Of a stretch of 64,000 nucleotides of DNA, positions 10,658 through 23,309 are shown in pieces (positions within the stretch are counted from its first letter, which is position 1; each line of letters starts with the position of its first letter). This stretch comes from Phallus indusiatus (Eukaryota; Basidiomycota; Agaricomycetes; Phallales; Phallaceae), in NCBI GenBank assembly GCA_027605045.1, contig JAQFWX010000116.1, positions 44,039 to 108,038 on the forward strand, written 5' to 3'. The notes under the pieces were generated by a model. That model worked only from the letters and a program-made list of their open reading frames with translations. It was not told where the DNA came from and made no database searches. The position numbers and the translations under genes are program-made.

Positions 10658-12100
10658 CCCTTGCAAACAGCAAGGGCTCTCCATCCCGTTCAAATTGCTT
10701 CCATCTGCATGTTGCTTGTTCCTATTTTTATTTGTTGCGCGGTCCTTCTTTTCTCACGTGAAGTGCTACACTTCTAATGTTCTATCCTGTTCTATCTCAC
10801 TGCTGATTCCGCATTCCAACTTTCTAATAATACATTGAATTTGTGCAAATCTTCGTCCATTGGTTCAGTAAATAAAGTTTCTTCGAGTCCTCTCAGGAAC
10901 CGCATGTTGTTCCTACTGGTAGATCTCGACAATGCCACGTATGCGTTGAAAGCGGTGATTCTTCCGCTGGGTGGTTTCGCTAGGTCGATTATAACGGGAT
11001 TAACAGTTTGGCCTTGTGACTTATAGTCTGTGAACGCGTAAGTGGGTGTAACGGCAAACTATAGACGATTTATCCTAACCCCCGCCCCCCCTTGCAGCCT
11101 AAAATCGTGCCCCTTCGAATCTGGATCTGTATTGCTGGCCCACATTGACGCAAACCGTAATCCACTTCTTGGGCTTGATAGGCTACAAAAAAGTTCAATT
11201 GGGAGTGTTGTCTTATTATACAGAAGGTGAAATAGAGAGCGTCCACGTACTCGTAAAATCAGTCGATGACTCCATTAAACGAATCGAGGTCGTCACGGCT
11301 ACATACAGCCCATTGAATAGGATTCTAAACTTCCATTCAAGTGAGTTACAGTATTTTACAACATGGTTGTATACTCACCGCTTTGAAAGCCGCTGCAATG
11401 GATTTCGTTACGCAGACTCGTGCAGTGTCCTTGTTCCCAATCAGTACTCTGCAACAACGAGTATTCGTTTTGTGCAGATCAGGGATGGATCAACCAATGA
11501 TCTTAGAGAAGTACTCACAGAGACGTTTCAACATGGAAAGTATGGTTTCGAAAGATGGAGTGCTCCCAGAACTGTCGCTTCAGACAAGAAAGATTGGCAA
11601 TAAACTTCGTTGGTTATTGAATTGGATCACATCATTCCCTTAGATTCCAAGATGTCATCGTCACCTTCGGAAGTTTTCAGAAATAGCTGAGGAATGGATG
11701 GAATCAGTCACTTCCTTCACTCCCACGATTGTATTTATGATCAAGGTGGCCAAGCACGTATTGTACAAGAAAGCGTCCGAAGGTGGCAATGTGACTTGTT
11801 CTCCTGAGATTAAAAAGCCTTGGTTGGACGCAGTTCAGTCAGCAGAATACTTGCAAAGGTGAGCTGCGTTTCGGTTTGAATCAAATTTGATTACTCGACT
11901 ATTCATGGCGAGGAATTTTTGGATACTACAACAAAACACTTTGCTTGGTTGTAAATTGACCTCTTGTTGTAACATACCCGCTCAGGCAAAGATGATATAC
12001 GATAGCATTGTTTACTTTGCAGTAAAGGGATTGAGGGGTTTAGAATGTTATATAATGCTTCCGACATAATGACAAATCCTAAGACGTTCTGTTTGCAAGG
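10658..12100. mobile_element. 1.44-kb spacer bounded by 13-bp inverted repeats, carrying helicase remnant
   Basis: The single-copy stretch between the two duplicated blocks begins with CCCTTGCAAACAG (10658-10670) and ends with its exact reverse complement CTGTTTGCAAGGG (12088-12100). Inside lies the C-terminal part of a PIF1-like helicase on the minus strand and several short open frames that I cannot assign. It could be a degraded transposon or a captured fragment. The inverted repeat is seen directly; its role as element ends is inference. Confidence 0.45.
10792..11058 (-). pseudogene. C-terminal fragment of a Helitron-type PIF1 helicase
   Basis: The minus strand gives an uninterrupted frame of about 88 residues ending in a stop at 10792. 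It contains YAFTDYKSQGQT, then VIIDLAKPPSG and FNAYVALSRS, followed by MRFLRG and LFTEPMDEDL. These are the last conserved helicase motifs (the Gln-rich SQGQT block and the VALSRS Arg-finger block) of PIF1-like helicases carried by fungal Helitrons. A stop codon lies directly upstream in the same frame, and I found no clear Walker A motif or Rep domain in the rest of the spacer. This is therefore a truncated relic. The family call is firm for the fragment; Helitron origin rather than a cellular PIF1 is inferred from the KPPSG/LFTE style of sequence. Confidence 0.72.
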
Positions 12101-12105
12101 GTTTC

Positions 12106-14760
12106 CGAGTGGGATGGCTGCGTGACTGATCATATCAACGGCGATCTGGGTTTAAGCTCTCAACATGTTACAATTCACACTGCGGTCACAGAGCACTCTG
12201 TAGATCAGGTTACAATCACTGAAAAGTAATTGCCTTGATGCTTTACAATTTCTATTTTACATGTGCATTATTGAATTTGATCGAAGCAGTGTGTAATTAT
12301 GATAGACCTCTCGGGTTCCTCGGGCCTTTGCCAAATATCATTGTCATCGCCGGTCTCGCTATTAGCATAGTAGGTCCCTAAGTTCTCAAAGTTCCGTTGA
12401 AAACTTGGACCTAAGGTACTATTTCCGGTATCTCCAAGGTACCTGCTATTATCAGATCCTTTGATATCGTTGTCTCCCAATTCAATTCTTATACCCGTCT
12501 CAATGTCCCGAATCGCGGCTCGAAATGTAGACAGCTCTACTCGGTTTGATGACTCCTCTGGCTCAGCGCAGTACCTACTTCTTAATTGAAAAATGAATCG
12601 ACCGAGAATGATAGGTGATAATCTGGAGAAAGTATGTTTAGTTGTATGGCTCCGCACTTTGTAGTAAACATACGCTATTGCCAATGGTTGATCAACTCCT
12701 GCGATCGATGGCTAAAGTTCAAACATAGTTGTTATGATGCTGAAAGCGCGCAATCTTAGCATATACATACCCTAGCGAACTGTACAATTTTCAGTACACT
12801 GTCATTAATTGAATCGATGTCTTACCTTGTACACAAAAGCATCAGCGGTCGACCAAGCAGCAAGCAGCCTATGTAAATATGTGTTGATCTATCATGCTCC
12901 TCCGGGTACTAGTATTAGCTGATGTAAGAATTTGAACTTACAGGAATCGGAATACCCCTAATAAGGTTTCGTTAGATTTTGAATTCAACATATAAATATA
13001 ATCGGGCACCTTGACGAATAAAAAGGTCGGTGAGGGATCCAGCGTCGAGTGAACCCTCAGATCTCAGTGAGAAGGTTCGTCGAGACAAGCCCCGGAGAGC
13101 CCACACATGGTAAAGAGTGACAACGAGAATGCTGATGTCAAAGAAGATGAGAGAAGCTTCAATAATGACACCTTCCTATTTTTGAAGCTAAATGATCAAA
13201 AACAAGTGATTATAATTTTACCCCTGACAACACAAGTTGTGTGAGGATCATTATAAAACAAAAATGCTCACGTACATCAGAACAGGCAAGTTTCCTTGAA
13301 CTGTACTACATTTCCAATAGCGAAACAGTCCCTTTTACTATGTGATCAAAATTATTCAGAAAAAAAAAGAGGAAATTTCCTACGAAAGTGGAGCCTATAG
13401 TTACTAAGTATATGAATCCCAGCAAAACCATTACCTTTTTATTATGAGGAGCAATAGCATATGCACGTCCCAATAATAAACCTTTGATTGAATAAATGCG
13501 TTATGTGTGTTGGACCAAAATAATAGGTGGCAAACTATACCTTCAACGCCAATTGCTGCAAATCCGGAACATAGGTCCTGCACAAAGCGTAAACTGTTAC
13601 ATGCCCCGGGACTAACAAATCAAGTATTAACGTAGTGTATAAGTATGTTTATACACATAAGCACCTTATGAAACGTGGCAGCGTGGCATTCTTGAATGCT
13701 GTAGAAGCAAGACTTCCCAGAGCTCCAAATTGTCCACAGATGTACAAAATAACAACAATATTAGAACGTCGATCCTTGATATACTCTATGCCGTGAGGGA
13801 CGATTAATATGGTGTCATAGACGATAAGAGCTGTCTCGATGCATTAATGAGCATAGTATGCTATTGATTTGGAAAGCTCACTCAAGGCTGCAAATGAGAC
13901 GTAGTTGAATGCTATACTAAAACTACTTTCAAGAATCAACCTCCTTTTATAATAGAAGACTTACAAGTCTTGTTCCGCTTGCACCGTTGGTATAATGTTA
14001 GGTTGGGGAGAAAAAGTATCCATCGCCTGTAAAGGAGCTTTTCCTGGGTGCTATATATCCATAATTCGAGGGTTACGAGAGTGCCCAAAAATGTACTCAA
14101 CTGTCAGGCTTGAAGGGCGCTACATCACATTCATTAGAAGATAGCACCGGCCACAGCATCAGAATAATTGTTTCATGCTCCTCGTGCTTCACCATGGTAA
14201 TTTACAGTGGAACTGAAATGCAGTGAACTCGCCGCCTCGTGCATTGGTTTGTCTTTGCTGAATGAACCCTGTCTCAAACTTGTCGTCAATTCTAAAAAGA
14301 GACGTAAGGCTGTGAAAATAGCAACTGATAAAGATCCTCTGTTTTGATGAAGTTGGTTTCCAATCTTCCAAACTGTCTTGTACCCAATGGACAAGATAAA
14401 TTGACCGTGGCATCACCAAATATAAATCACTGCGATCATTTGTACATGTCTGGAGATTTTCGTAGTTGATTCGGAAGCTAGCACGGCGCTGGCGACCCAG
14501 TGAGCGCTTCAAATTCTCTTCCAGCCAACGGATTGCAAACACCGCACTTCAACAGTCTGATATTTGTTCATTTCAATTTCTGTATTATGATTTATCTATT
14601 GGTTAAGGTCCTCACTTAACCACACTTTGTTTTCCGCTCAGTATGTACATCAAGGACAAGTGGATACCACGAAAGTTGGTACTAGAGGAATTCGAGCCAA
14701 TGATGTGTATAAGCACAAGGGTAATGTAAAACTCGGGATTAGAAAAGTAGTCCGAAAGTA
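12106..14760. repeat. segmental duplication, copy B (direct)
   Basis: Same orientation repeat of about 7366-10651. It carries DUF6533 paralog 3 and its upstream region. It lacks the MITE, about 130 bases near its left end and about 70 bases of the upstream region. The right end is at GTCCGAAAGT, after which an A-run and unrelated sequence begin. Confidence 0.85.
12268..14023 (-). CDS. DUF6533 seven-helix membrane protein, paralog 3
   Basis: Copy of paralog 2 with few amino acid changes, for example MAIAYVYYKVRS against MGMAYVYYKMRS, and a tail ending THCFDQIQ instead of THFDQI. The start codon at 14023-14021 opens the same MDTFSPQPNIIPT exon. The DUF6533 block, Gly/Phe helix, RAYAIAP-type helix and acidic tail (LGDNDIKGSDNSRYLGD) are all present in the same exon order. 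No premature stop was seen in the exons I could follow, so it may still be functional. Function unknown. Confidence 0.75.
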
Positions 14761-14855
14761 AAAAAAAAGGTCCACATATTTCTACAATAACGATGTCGAA
14801 AGGATTGATTTAGCGGATCGAGGTTCATCGATGCTCAGGTGGTATTATTAACATT
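14024..14855. other. upstream region of DUF6533 paralog 3 and GFA1 3' flank
   Basis: The left part is copy B of the duplication. From about 14760 it is unique sequence next to the end of GFA1. No gene supported. Confidence 0.5.
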
Positions 14856-17202
<2,347 letters not shown>

Positions 17203-17736
17203 GATGAAAACAACGATAGAGAGAAGATGGTATGTAAAGAGACGGAAATGTGAAAGTTAGTTAGAGAGCGTAAGATGTTGGAGGAGAAGAAGGGTCGATC
17301 TGAACCAGGTCAATTTATAGCGCTCTGAGGTAAAAAAAAAATTACATGTCTCTAGGCCTGGTTTCTTACAAATAAAATTTATGTTATACACACACACTGT
17401 TGCCTTGCCTTTTCACCGGAAACTGATGAAACCGTCTGTCGAGGCGATGAATTGAAATAGATTTATCAGCGCACGGTACGTGCGGCCTGTTTCGCTAAGA
17501 AGTAACTAGTAGGGTTTGCACCGAACCCGGAGGAAAGCAAGGTCGGCCTATAGTTCATACATATATTATTAGACACTGCCTTTTCTTGTGTATATATCAC
17601 TGATAGGAAAAAGCTGTGCAACGTGCGTTCGAATTCTATCTTTGTGTTTGATGAAAACAAAGGGTACAATGCGTACAGTATCACCCTAACGGTGGTTACT
17701 GACGCACCCTTAAATCAACCTCAGCTCCGACATGAT
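17203..17736. other. GFA1 promoter and 3' flank of GH43 copy 1
   Basis: The region next to the GFA1 start is A/G-rich. From about 17460 the sequence resembles 20200-20450, the matching flank of GH43 copy 2, so it belongs to the tandem duplication unit. No gene seen. Confidence 0.5.
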
Positions 17737-19453
17737 TCACTGCACCAGCGCTTCAACTACAGGCCAGCCAGTCGAAAAGTTAAGTCTGTTCAAGCCAAGC
17801 TAGAGGGCAATAAGTACATATAAAAACTGTTCATATATTGGAAATGACTAACGAAGATTCCTGTAGATGTCATGTAATCTATAGTACAACACAGATATGA
17901 GCCGGTATTCCGCGATTGAGCCTTTAATATAATTACTCACGGTAGACCAAAATGATGTCACTTTTGTCTTTGAAAACTGACTGTCCACCAGGCCCAATGA
18001 TCTATTGAGTATAAGAAGTAGAAGTGAGTATTTTTCAACCAGTATCGAGCTCTCTGAACTTACCGAGCCATGGCTACCAAGGATCAGAGAACCTGGAAAG
18101 TTGAGGGTGCGTAAAGTCTCATATCATGATAATGCATAGCACCCACCTCCTCCCTTCAAAGCGTCAACTCCATCCTGATCAACAAACGGCCCAGAAGCTC
18201 TAGACACCACAACCATCATGATGCTGATCAGCAAGCGGTCATAAAAAGGATGGGCGCAACAAGTGCCACGTACGATGTTGATCGAACGACACGAATATTA
18301 TACGTGCTATTCACACCTTTGCAGCAAAGATCCCAGGACGTGAAGAGGTAATAGAACTTTCCAACTTGATACAGGTACGGCCCCTCAATTGCGCCATTGT
18401 CCGCCGTTCGTTCCGCCAATGACGTTAAAGAACGGTTCACGAAAAAACCATCATTCGGAATCAATGTCGCCCTAAAAGAAAAAAAAACATTATTATTAAG
18501 TATTTTTCTAATCATTTCGCCAAGAATAGTTACTGTTTAATTCCAGTCCAAAAAGAACCAAAAGTAAGACGCCAATCTTCTTGATCGTCTGATATTGTTG
18601 AATTCAAATATTAAACAAATGAAATCATTTACGAATCTCACCTATGAAAAGGCTTGAAATTTTACGTTTGTGAGTTGTTCTCTCGTACGAGCGGATGGGC
18701 TTACTTGGGATCAATAGCCTACCGACATGTCTTTACTATGGTCTCGGTCGAAATAGAAAGCACTCAAAACTTACGTTATAGTTGTCCTTTGACGTGGTTG
18801 AGGTCACCAACCCTTCGTTGGACCAACTCCCTATAAAAACGAAATTTATCTCACGGCGCCCATTTACTTGGATACACTTTCATCAAGAACATACCTGGAA
18901 GACCCGTGTTTGATTTCGCCAGGAATATACCCGAATGCTGGGAGCCGGTACGTGAGGCTGCATAGTAAACCTATGACAGTTAGTGAGCGGGATTGCCTTT
19001 ACTGTTCCGAATCATGGCACGTACCCAGAATTCGCCATTTATATAGTGACAGTCAGGAGCCCAAATAACACCGTCGGTCGTAAGTGTGAAGTTGTTCGTC
19101 CATACATCTTCACCGGGAGCCCACATTGTGCCGATAGAAGTCCATTCCTTTCGATCTTCTGAAGTTATTATCCCAATGCCGACACTATATTTACCATCAA
19201 CGTCAAGTTCTCCCAAAGTTACACTAACATTAATCTTTGACGAATCAGACTTACGCTGTCGCTGTCATCGAGTAAGCAGGAATAAAGCCTGAGAATGTTC
19301 AACGGACTCACTAAACAACCAATACTTCCCCGTGTCATCTAAACAGATCGAAGGATCACGTACTGACGTTGAGCCAGTAACGTTTGCTGGAGGAGGCCAA
19401 TTCTGTGCATATGCAAGCAAGGCGAAAGAAAGTAAAGGAAATTGAAACTTCAT
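17737..19453 (-). CDS. secreted GH43 endo-1,5-alpha-arabinanase, copy 1
   Basis: Glycoside hydrolase family 43, endo-arabinanase type, expected to cut arabinan side chains of pectin outside the cell. The N-terminal 17 residues (MKFQFPLLSFALLAYAQ) are a signal peptide. Catalytic landmarks: Asp base in SVRDPSICLDD, second Asp in WAPDCHYINGEFW, general acid Glu in NGAIEGPYLYQVGKFYYLF. Later exons give SGPFVDQDGV, LILGSHGS, IIGPGGQSV and the C-terminal LNFSTGWPVVEALVQ with the stop at 17737. About ten exons, including an apparent 7-nt exon at 19255-19261. The next gene is a tandem paralog. A TATA-rich stretch lies about 50 bases upstream of the start. Family firm; substrate inferred from similarity. 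Confidence 0.88.
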
Positions 19454-19498
19454 TTGCGAAAAATTGAATACTGGAAAAGAGCCCTTTTCTCGAATGAG

Positions 19499-19512
19499 TA
19501 TATATATATATG
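19499..19512 (-). promoter_or_regulatory. TATA-like element of GH43 copy 1
   Basis: An alternating TA run sits about 50 bases upstream of the start codon at 19453. Position and composition suit a core promoter; no test of function is possible here. Confidence 0.4.
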
Positions 19513-20353
19513 TATGTATAGGTTAGTTCAGTGTAGCCTGATTACAGGCGGTGCCTTGGTTTTGACGATATCTGAATTACCCAGTGCCATGACCAGCTTT
19601 GGAGCTAAAATTAAGATGACAGCTAAGTCTCCAAACCCCATCTTTGCATGTTAATTAACAATATCAAAGAAGGGATTGCGGTTACCGGGAGAAGTGTCAT
19701 TCGCTCGTAGGCCGAGTTGAGGACCAATCTCAGGTGAGACGGCGCTGAGCTCCGAGCTCATGCATTATTTGTCCCTACGGGTAATGCGAATCTTCTATGA
19801 GCTATATGAAACGGCCTTACGAGAAAATACAGAGTCGGCAAACTTTAGGTCAATCCCACTACAACATTGTAAAAAGCTCCTTCGTCGAAGCTTCATCCGA
19901 GAATTCAAAAAAGGATGTATCTCCTGTCAGGCGGTCCGTGGAGATGCGTCAATATTCATACCGATGACCCACCCAAGCTCGGCCCAGGTATATGCTTGTC
20001 GTGATCACAGTACTCCCGGAAGTTTCTATGTGGGGAAACCATGCAATTTTAATTCGATTTCAAGAATGTAGTAACTTCTTCGTTTCAGTTCGCGTCGGTC
20101 CTTGTGTTCTTGAAGATCCTCTGTTGCATAATGAATCATTACATGACGCGTTAATGGCCTTGCCGAGCGAGACGAGCATTTCAGGTGTGTCATAACGTGA
20201 TCTTTAGCAGTAAGTCCCTGTCATATTACGTCTATGAACGCGAAGCCCGTGGTCGGCTTATGGTTCATATATTAATAGACACCGCCTTTTCTTGAGGCAA
20301 GGCAAAACACTGTGAAGCATGCGTTCGACATTAACTTTGTTCTTGATGAAAAT

Positions 20354-20371
20354 CCTAAACCCTAAACCCTA
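20354..20371. repeat. short telomere-like repeat, plant-type CCCTAAA
   Basis: CCTAAACCCTAAACCCTA, two and a half units. It replaces a short stretch that in copy 1 of the tandem unit (near 17660) has no such repeat. Confidence 0.7.
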
Positions 20372-20451
20372 GGCACATATGTACATTTTACGGTATCACT
20401 TTAACGGTGGTTACTGACACACCCTTAAACCAGCCTCAGCCTCGACGTAAT

Positions 20452-22174
20452 TTACTGTACTAGCGCTTCCACTACAGGCCAGCCGGTCGAAAAGTTAAGG
20501 CTGTTCAAGCCGAGCTAAAGAAAATGAGTACATAAAATAACTGCTCGATACTAGTAGCAATGACTAACGAAGCTTCCTGTAGGTGTATAGTAATCTAATA
20601 TAACACGGAGACCGTGACGGTGTATGTATGAGTGGTATTCCACGAAACGAGGATTCGCTTGTATTACTCACGGTAGACCAAAATAATGACATTTCTATCT
20701 TTGAAAATCGACTGTCCACCGGGTCCGATGATCTAACGAAATGTGAATACCTCCGACACCCAGCACCAAGCACTTTGTACTACCGAGCCATGGCTACCAA
20801 GGACCAGAGAACCTTGATCAAAAGGGTGTGTAAAGTATCATATCATGCTAAATAATATATGGAGAGCTCACCTCCTCCATTCAAAGCGTCGACCCCATCC
20901 TGATCAACAAACGGCCCAGAAGCTCTAAAACATCACAACCATCATGGTGCTGATCAGCGAGCGGCCGCCGACCAATAAAGGATGAGCATGACAAGTGCTA
21001 CGTACGATGTTGATCGAACGACGCGAATATTATACGTACTATTCACACCCTCGCAACACTGATCCCAAGACGTGAAGAGATAATAAAACTCTCCAACTTG
21101 ATACAGGTACGATGCCTCGATTGCGCCATTATCTGCTGTTCGTTCCGCCAATGCCGTTATAGATGGTTTTGCGAAAAAGCCATCATTCGGAATCAATGTT
21201 GCCCTAAAAAAATAACATTAACATTCAGTACTTTCCCTACTCAATTTGTCAAGAACAGGTACTGTTTAATTCCAGTCCAAAAAGAACCAAAGGTAAGACG
21301 CCAATCATCTTGATCATCTGATATTGTTATTAATTCACAAAACATACGAATTAAGTCACTTGTGGATCCTACCTATGAAAAGGCTCGAGGATTTACGTTT
21401 GTGAGCTGTTCTCTCGTATTAGAAGATTAGCTTACTTGGGATCAATGGCCTGCCAACAGTGTGTCTATAATCTCCGTCGAAATGGAAGACAATGGAAATT
21501 TACGTTATAATTATCCACGACTGAACTTGAAGTCACCAACCCTTCATTAGACCAACTTCCTACATGACACAAAATTACAATTACTTCATGATACTCGTTC
21601 AATGAACTCATTAACATACCAGGAAGACCCGTTTTTGATTTCGCCAGGAATATGCCCGAATTCTGGGAGCCGAAAGTCGAGGCCGCATAATAAACCTATG
21701 ACAATCAGTGAGTAAAATTGTCTTTATTGTCGTATAATTGAATTACATACCCAAAATTTGCCATTTATATAGTGACAGTCAGGAGCCCAAATGTTACCGT
21801 CGGTCGTAAGTGTGAAGTTGTTCGTCCATACATCTTCGCCGGGAGCCCACATTGTGCCGATAGAAGTCCACTCTTTTCGATCCTCCGAAGTTATTATTTC
21901 AATACCAACACTATTCTTCCATTTAACGTTCCCTAAAACGTATAGAGACATTGATTTTCGGGGAATCAGACTTACGATGTCGCTGTCATTGAATAAGCAT
22001 AAGTACCTCAGAATGTTTAATGCACTCACTGAACAACCAATACTTCCCTTTTTCGTCTAAACAGATTGAAGGATCGTGCACTGCTGTTGAACCAGTAACG
22101 TTAGCCGGAAGAGGCCAATTCTGCGCATATGCGAGCAGTGCAAAAGTTGCAAGTAAAAAATATTGGAATTTCAT
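20452..22174 (-). CDS. secreted GH43 endo-1,5-alpha-arabinanase, copy 2
   Basis: Tandem paralog of the previous GH43 gene with the same exon layout. The signal peptide MKFQYFLLATFALLAYAQ is followed by the catalytic Asp block AVHDPSICLDE, then WAPDCHYINGKFW. The acid block here reads NGAIEASYLYQVGEFYYLF: the Glu is kept but the two residues after it differ from copy 1 (AS for GP). C-terminal exon LNFSTGWPVVEALVQ, stop at 20452. It also has an apparent 7-nt exon (21976-21982). No disabling stop was seen in the exons followed. It may differ in specificity or activity, which is inference. Confidence 0.85.
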
Positions 22175-23309
22175 TTGTGAGAGGAGATATGGAATTTGGA
22201 TTTTTCCTTTGAAATATTATATATTATTTAGTGGCGCTTTGGTTTCAATATAAGCCGACATCTGGACTACCTGAGTCCGGAGTAACCTGACACGGTCAGT
22301 TCAGAGCCAAGATTGAACGTCAAGAGTACAGCTGGTCTCTAAACGCCACTTTTGTGCGCCCAATAATAAGGTAACAAGCAATACAAAGAAGAGAAGGGTT
22401 CGTGGCTCCCGAGAGAAGTGCCCTCGCCACTTGCTAAGTCGAGTTGGGGGCAATCTCATGTGATCAATTAACTACAACCTCAGGTCTTGAGCTCACAAAT
22501 TCACTTATATTATTGATTTAGTGGAAAAGCAGACGGTCGCCTGTAATTATAAAATGAAATTGCAATTTATGGTATAAGTTACAGAATCGAAAAAGGTGCA
22601 AGTATTACCACTAAATTGTTATTTGTCAAGCCTACGAGAATCCAGGAAGAGTTGCATATATATGTTGTTATATGCATCCCTTCCGGGCGGTCCGGGGAGA
22701 CACGTCAATATAGCAATGACCACTCTTATTCGACCTAGGTATATGCTAGTTTCGTTTGGTCATGATCACGATCTTCTCGGAGGTTTCTTTATGAGGTTTT
22801 GTGGGAAACCATATAATTAAAGATACAGTAACTGCTTCGCTTTGATTTGCGATCCTTTCATCCAAGACTGTTCGTTGAGTGAATCACGACACGACGTGCT
22901 GAAGCGCGCTATGAGCTAAAAGTAAAAAGAGAAGTTTTTTAGGAGAGTAAAAATACGGTGAAAATGTGTATTCTAGAGTAAGCTAGGAGTATGAGAGTAA
23001 ATGTCTGTCTGGGCATAATCGCCCAAGTTCGGGACTCCGGGTGTTTCCGAGTTCGTCAGCGTTCTGAGGGCGAGATGAACCCTTCCGGTGCCATTCCATG
23101 CCACCGCTGCCAAGAGCCTCCAAGAGCTCGTCCTGGCCAATCTTCTCCAATTTTCTCATATTCCCAATTTATGAACGTGAAGCTCGTGGATCAGCTTAAG
23201 GCTATGTTCATCAAAGTTGTCGGCTGCCGGTCCAAAAACCCCCGCGGCTCCGACGGCGGCGCCAGCTTTGCTGTAGAGGCTAGACTACACCAGTGGCAGA
23301 CCTCAACAC
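22175..23309. other. intergenic between GH43 copy 2 and the phosphatase
   Basis: The first 700 bases match the upstream flank of copy 1. Nearer the phosphatase the sequence is unique. An open frame at 22991-23377 overlaps the phosphatase start in another frame and has no recognisable content. Confidence 0.5.

Larger units (their letters stand above)
19454..20451. other. region between the two GH43 copies
   Basis: The left part is the promoter of copy 1, with a TATATATATA stretch near 19500. From about 20200 it is the 3' flank of copy 2. The open frames at 19760-20195 are matched by broken versions upstream of copy 2, so I do not call genes there. Confidence 0.5.
17460..22900. repeat. tandem duplication of the GH43 gene with flanks
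   Basis: Two units of about 2.7 kb (about 17460-20200 and 20200-22900) share the GH43 gene, its 3' flank and about 700 bases upstream. They are more diverged than the DUF6533 duplication: introns and flanks carry many substitutions and small indels, so this is an older event. Confidence 0.75.

Noticed and set aside
11145..11603. 152-codon plus-strand frame in the duplication spacer
   Set aside because: No recognisable family; just to its left the helicase relic runs on the opposite strand, so this is probably antisense or chance sequence.
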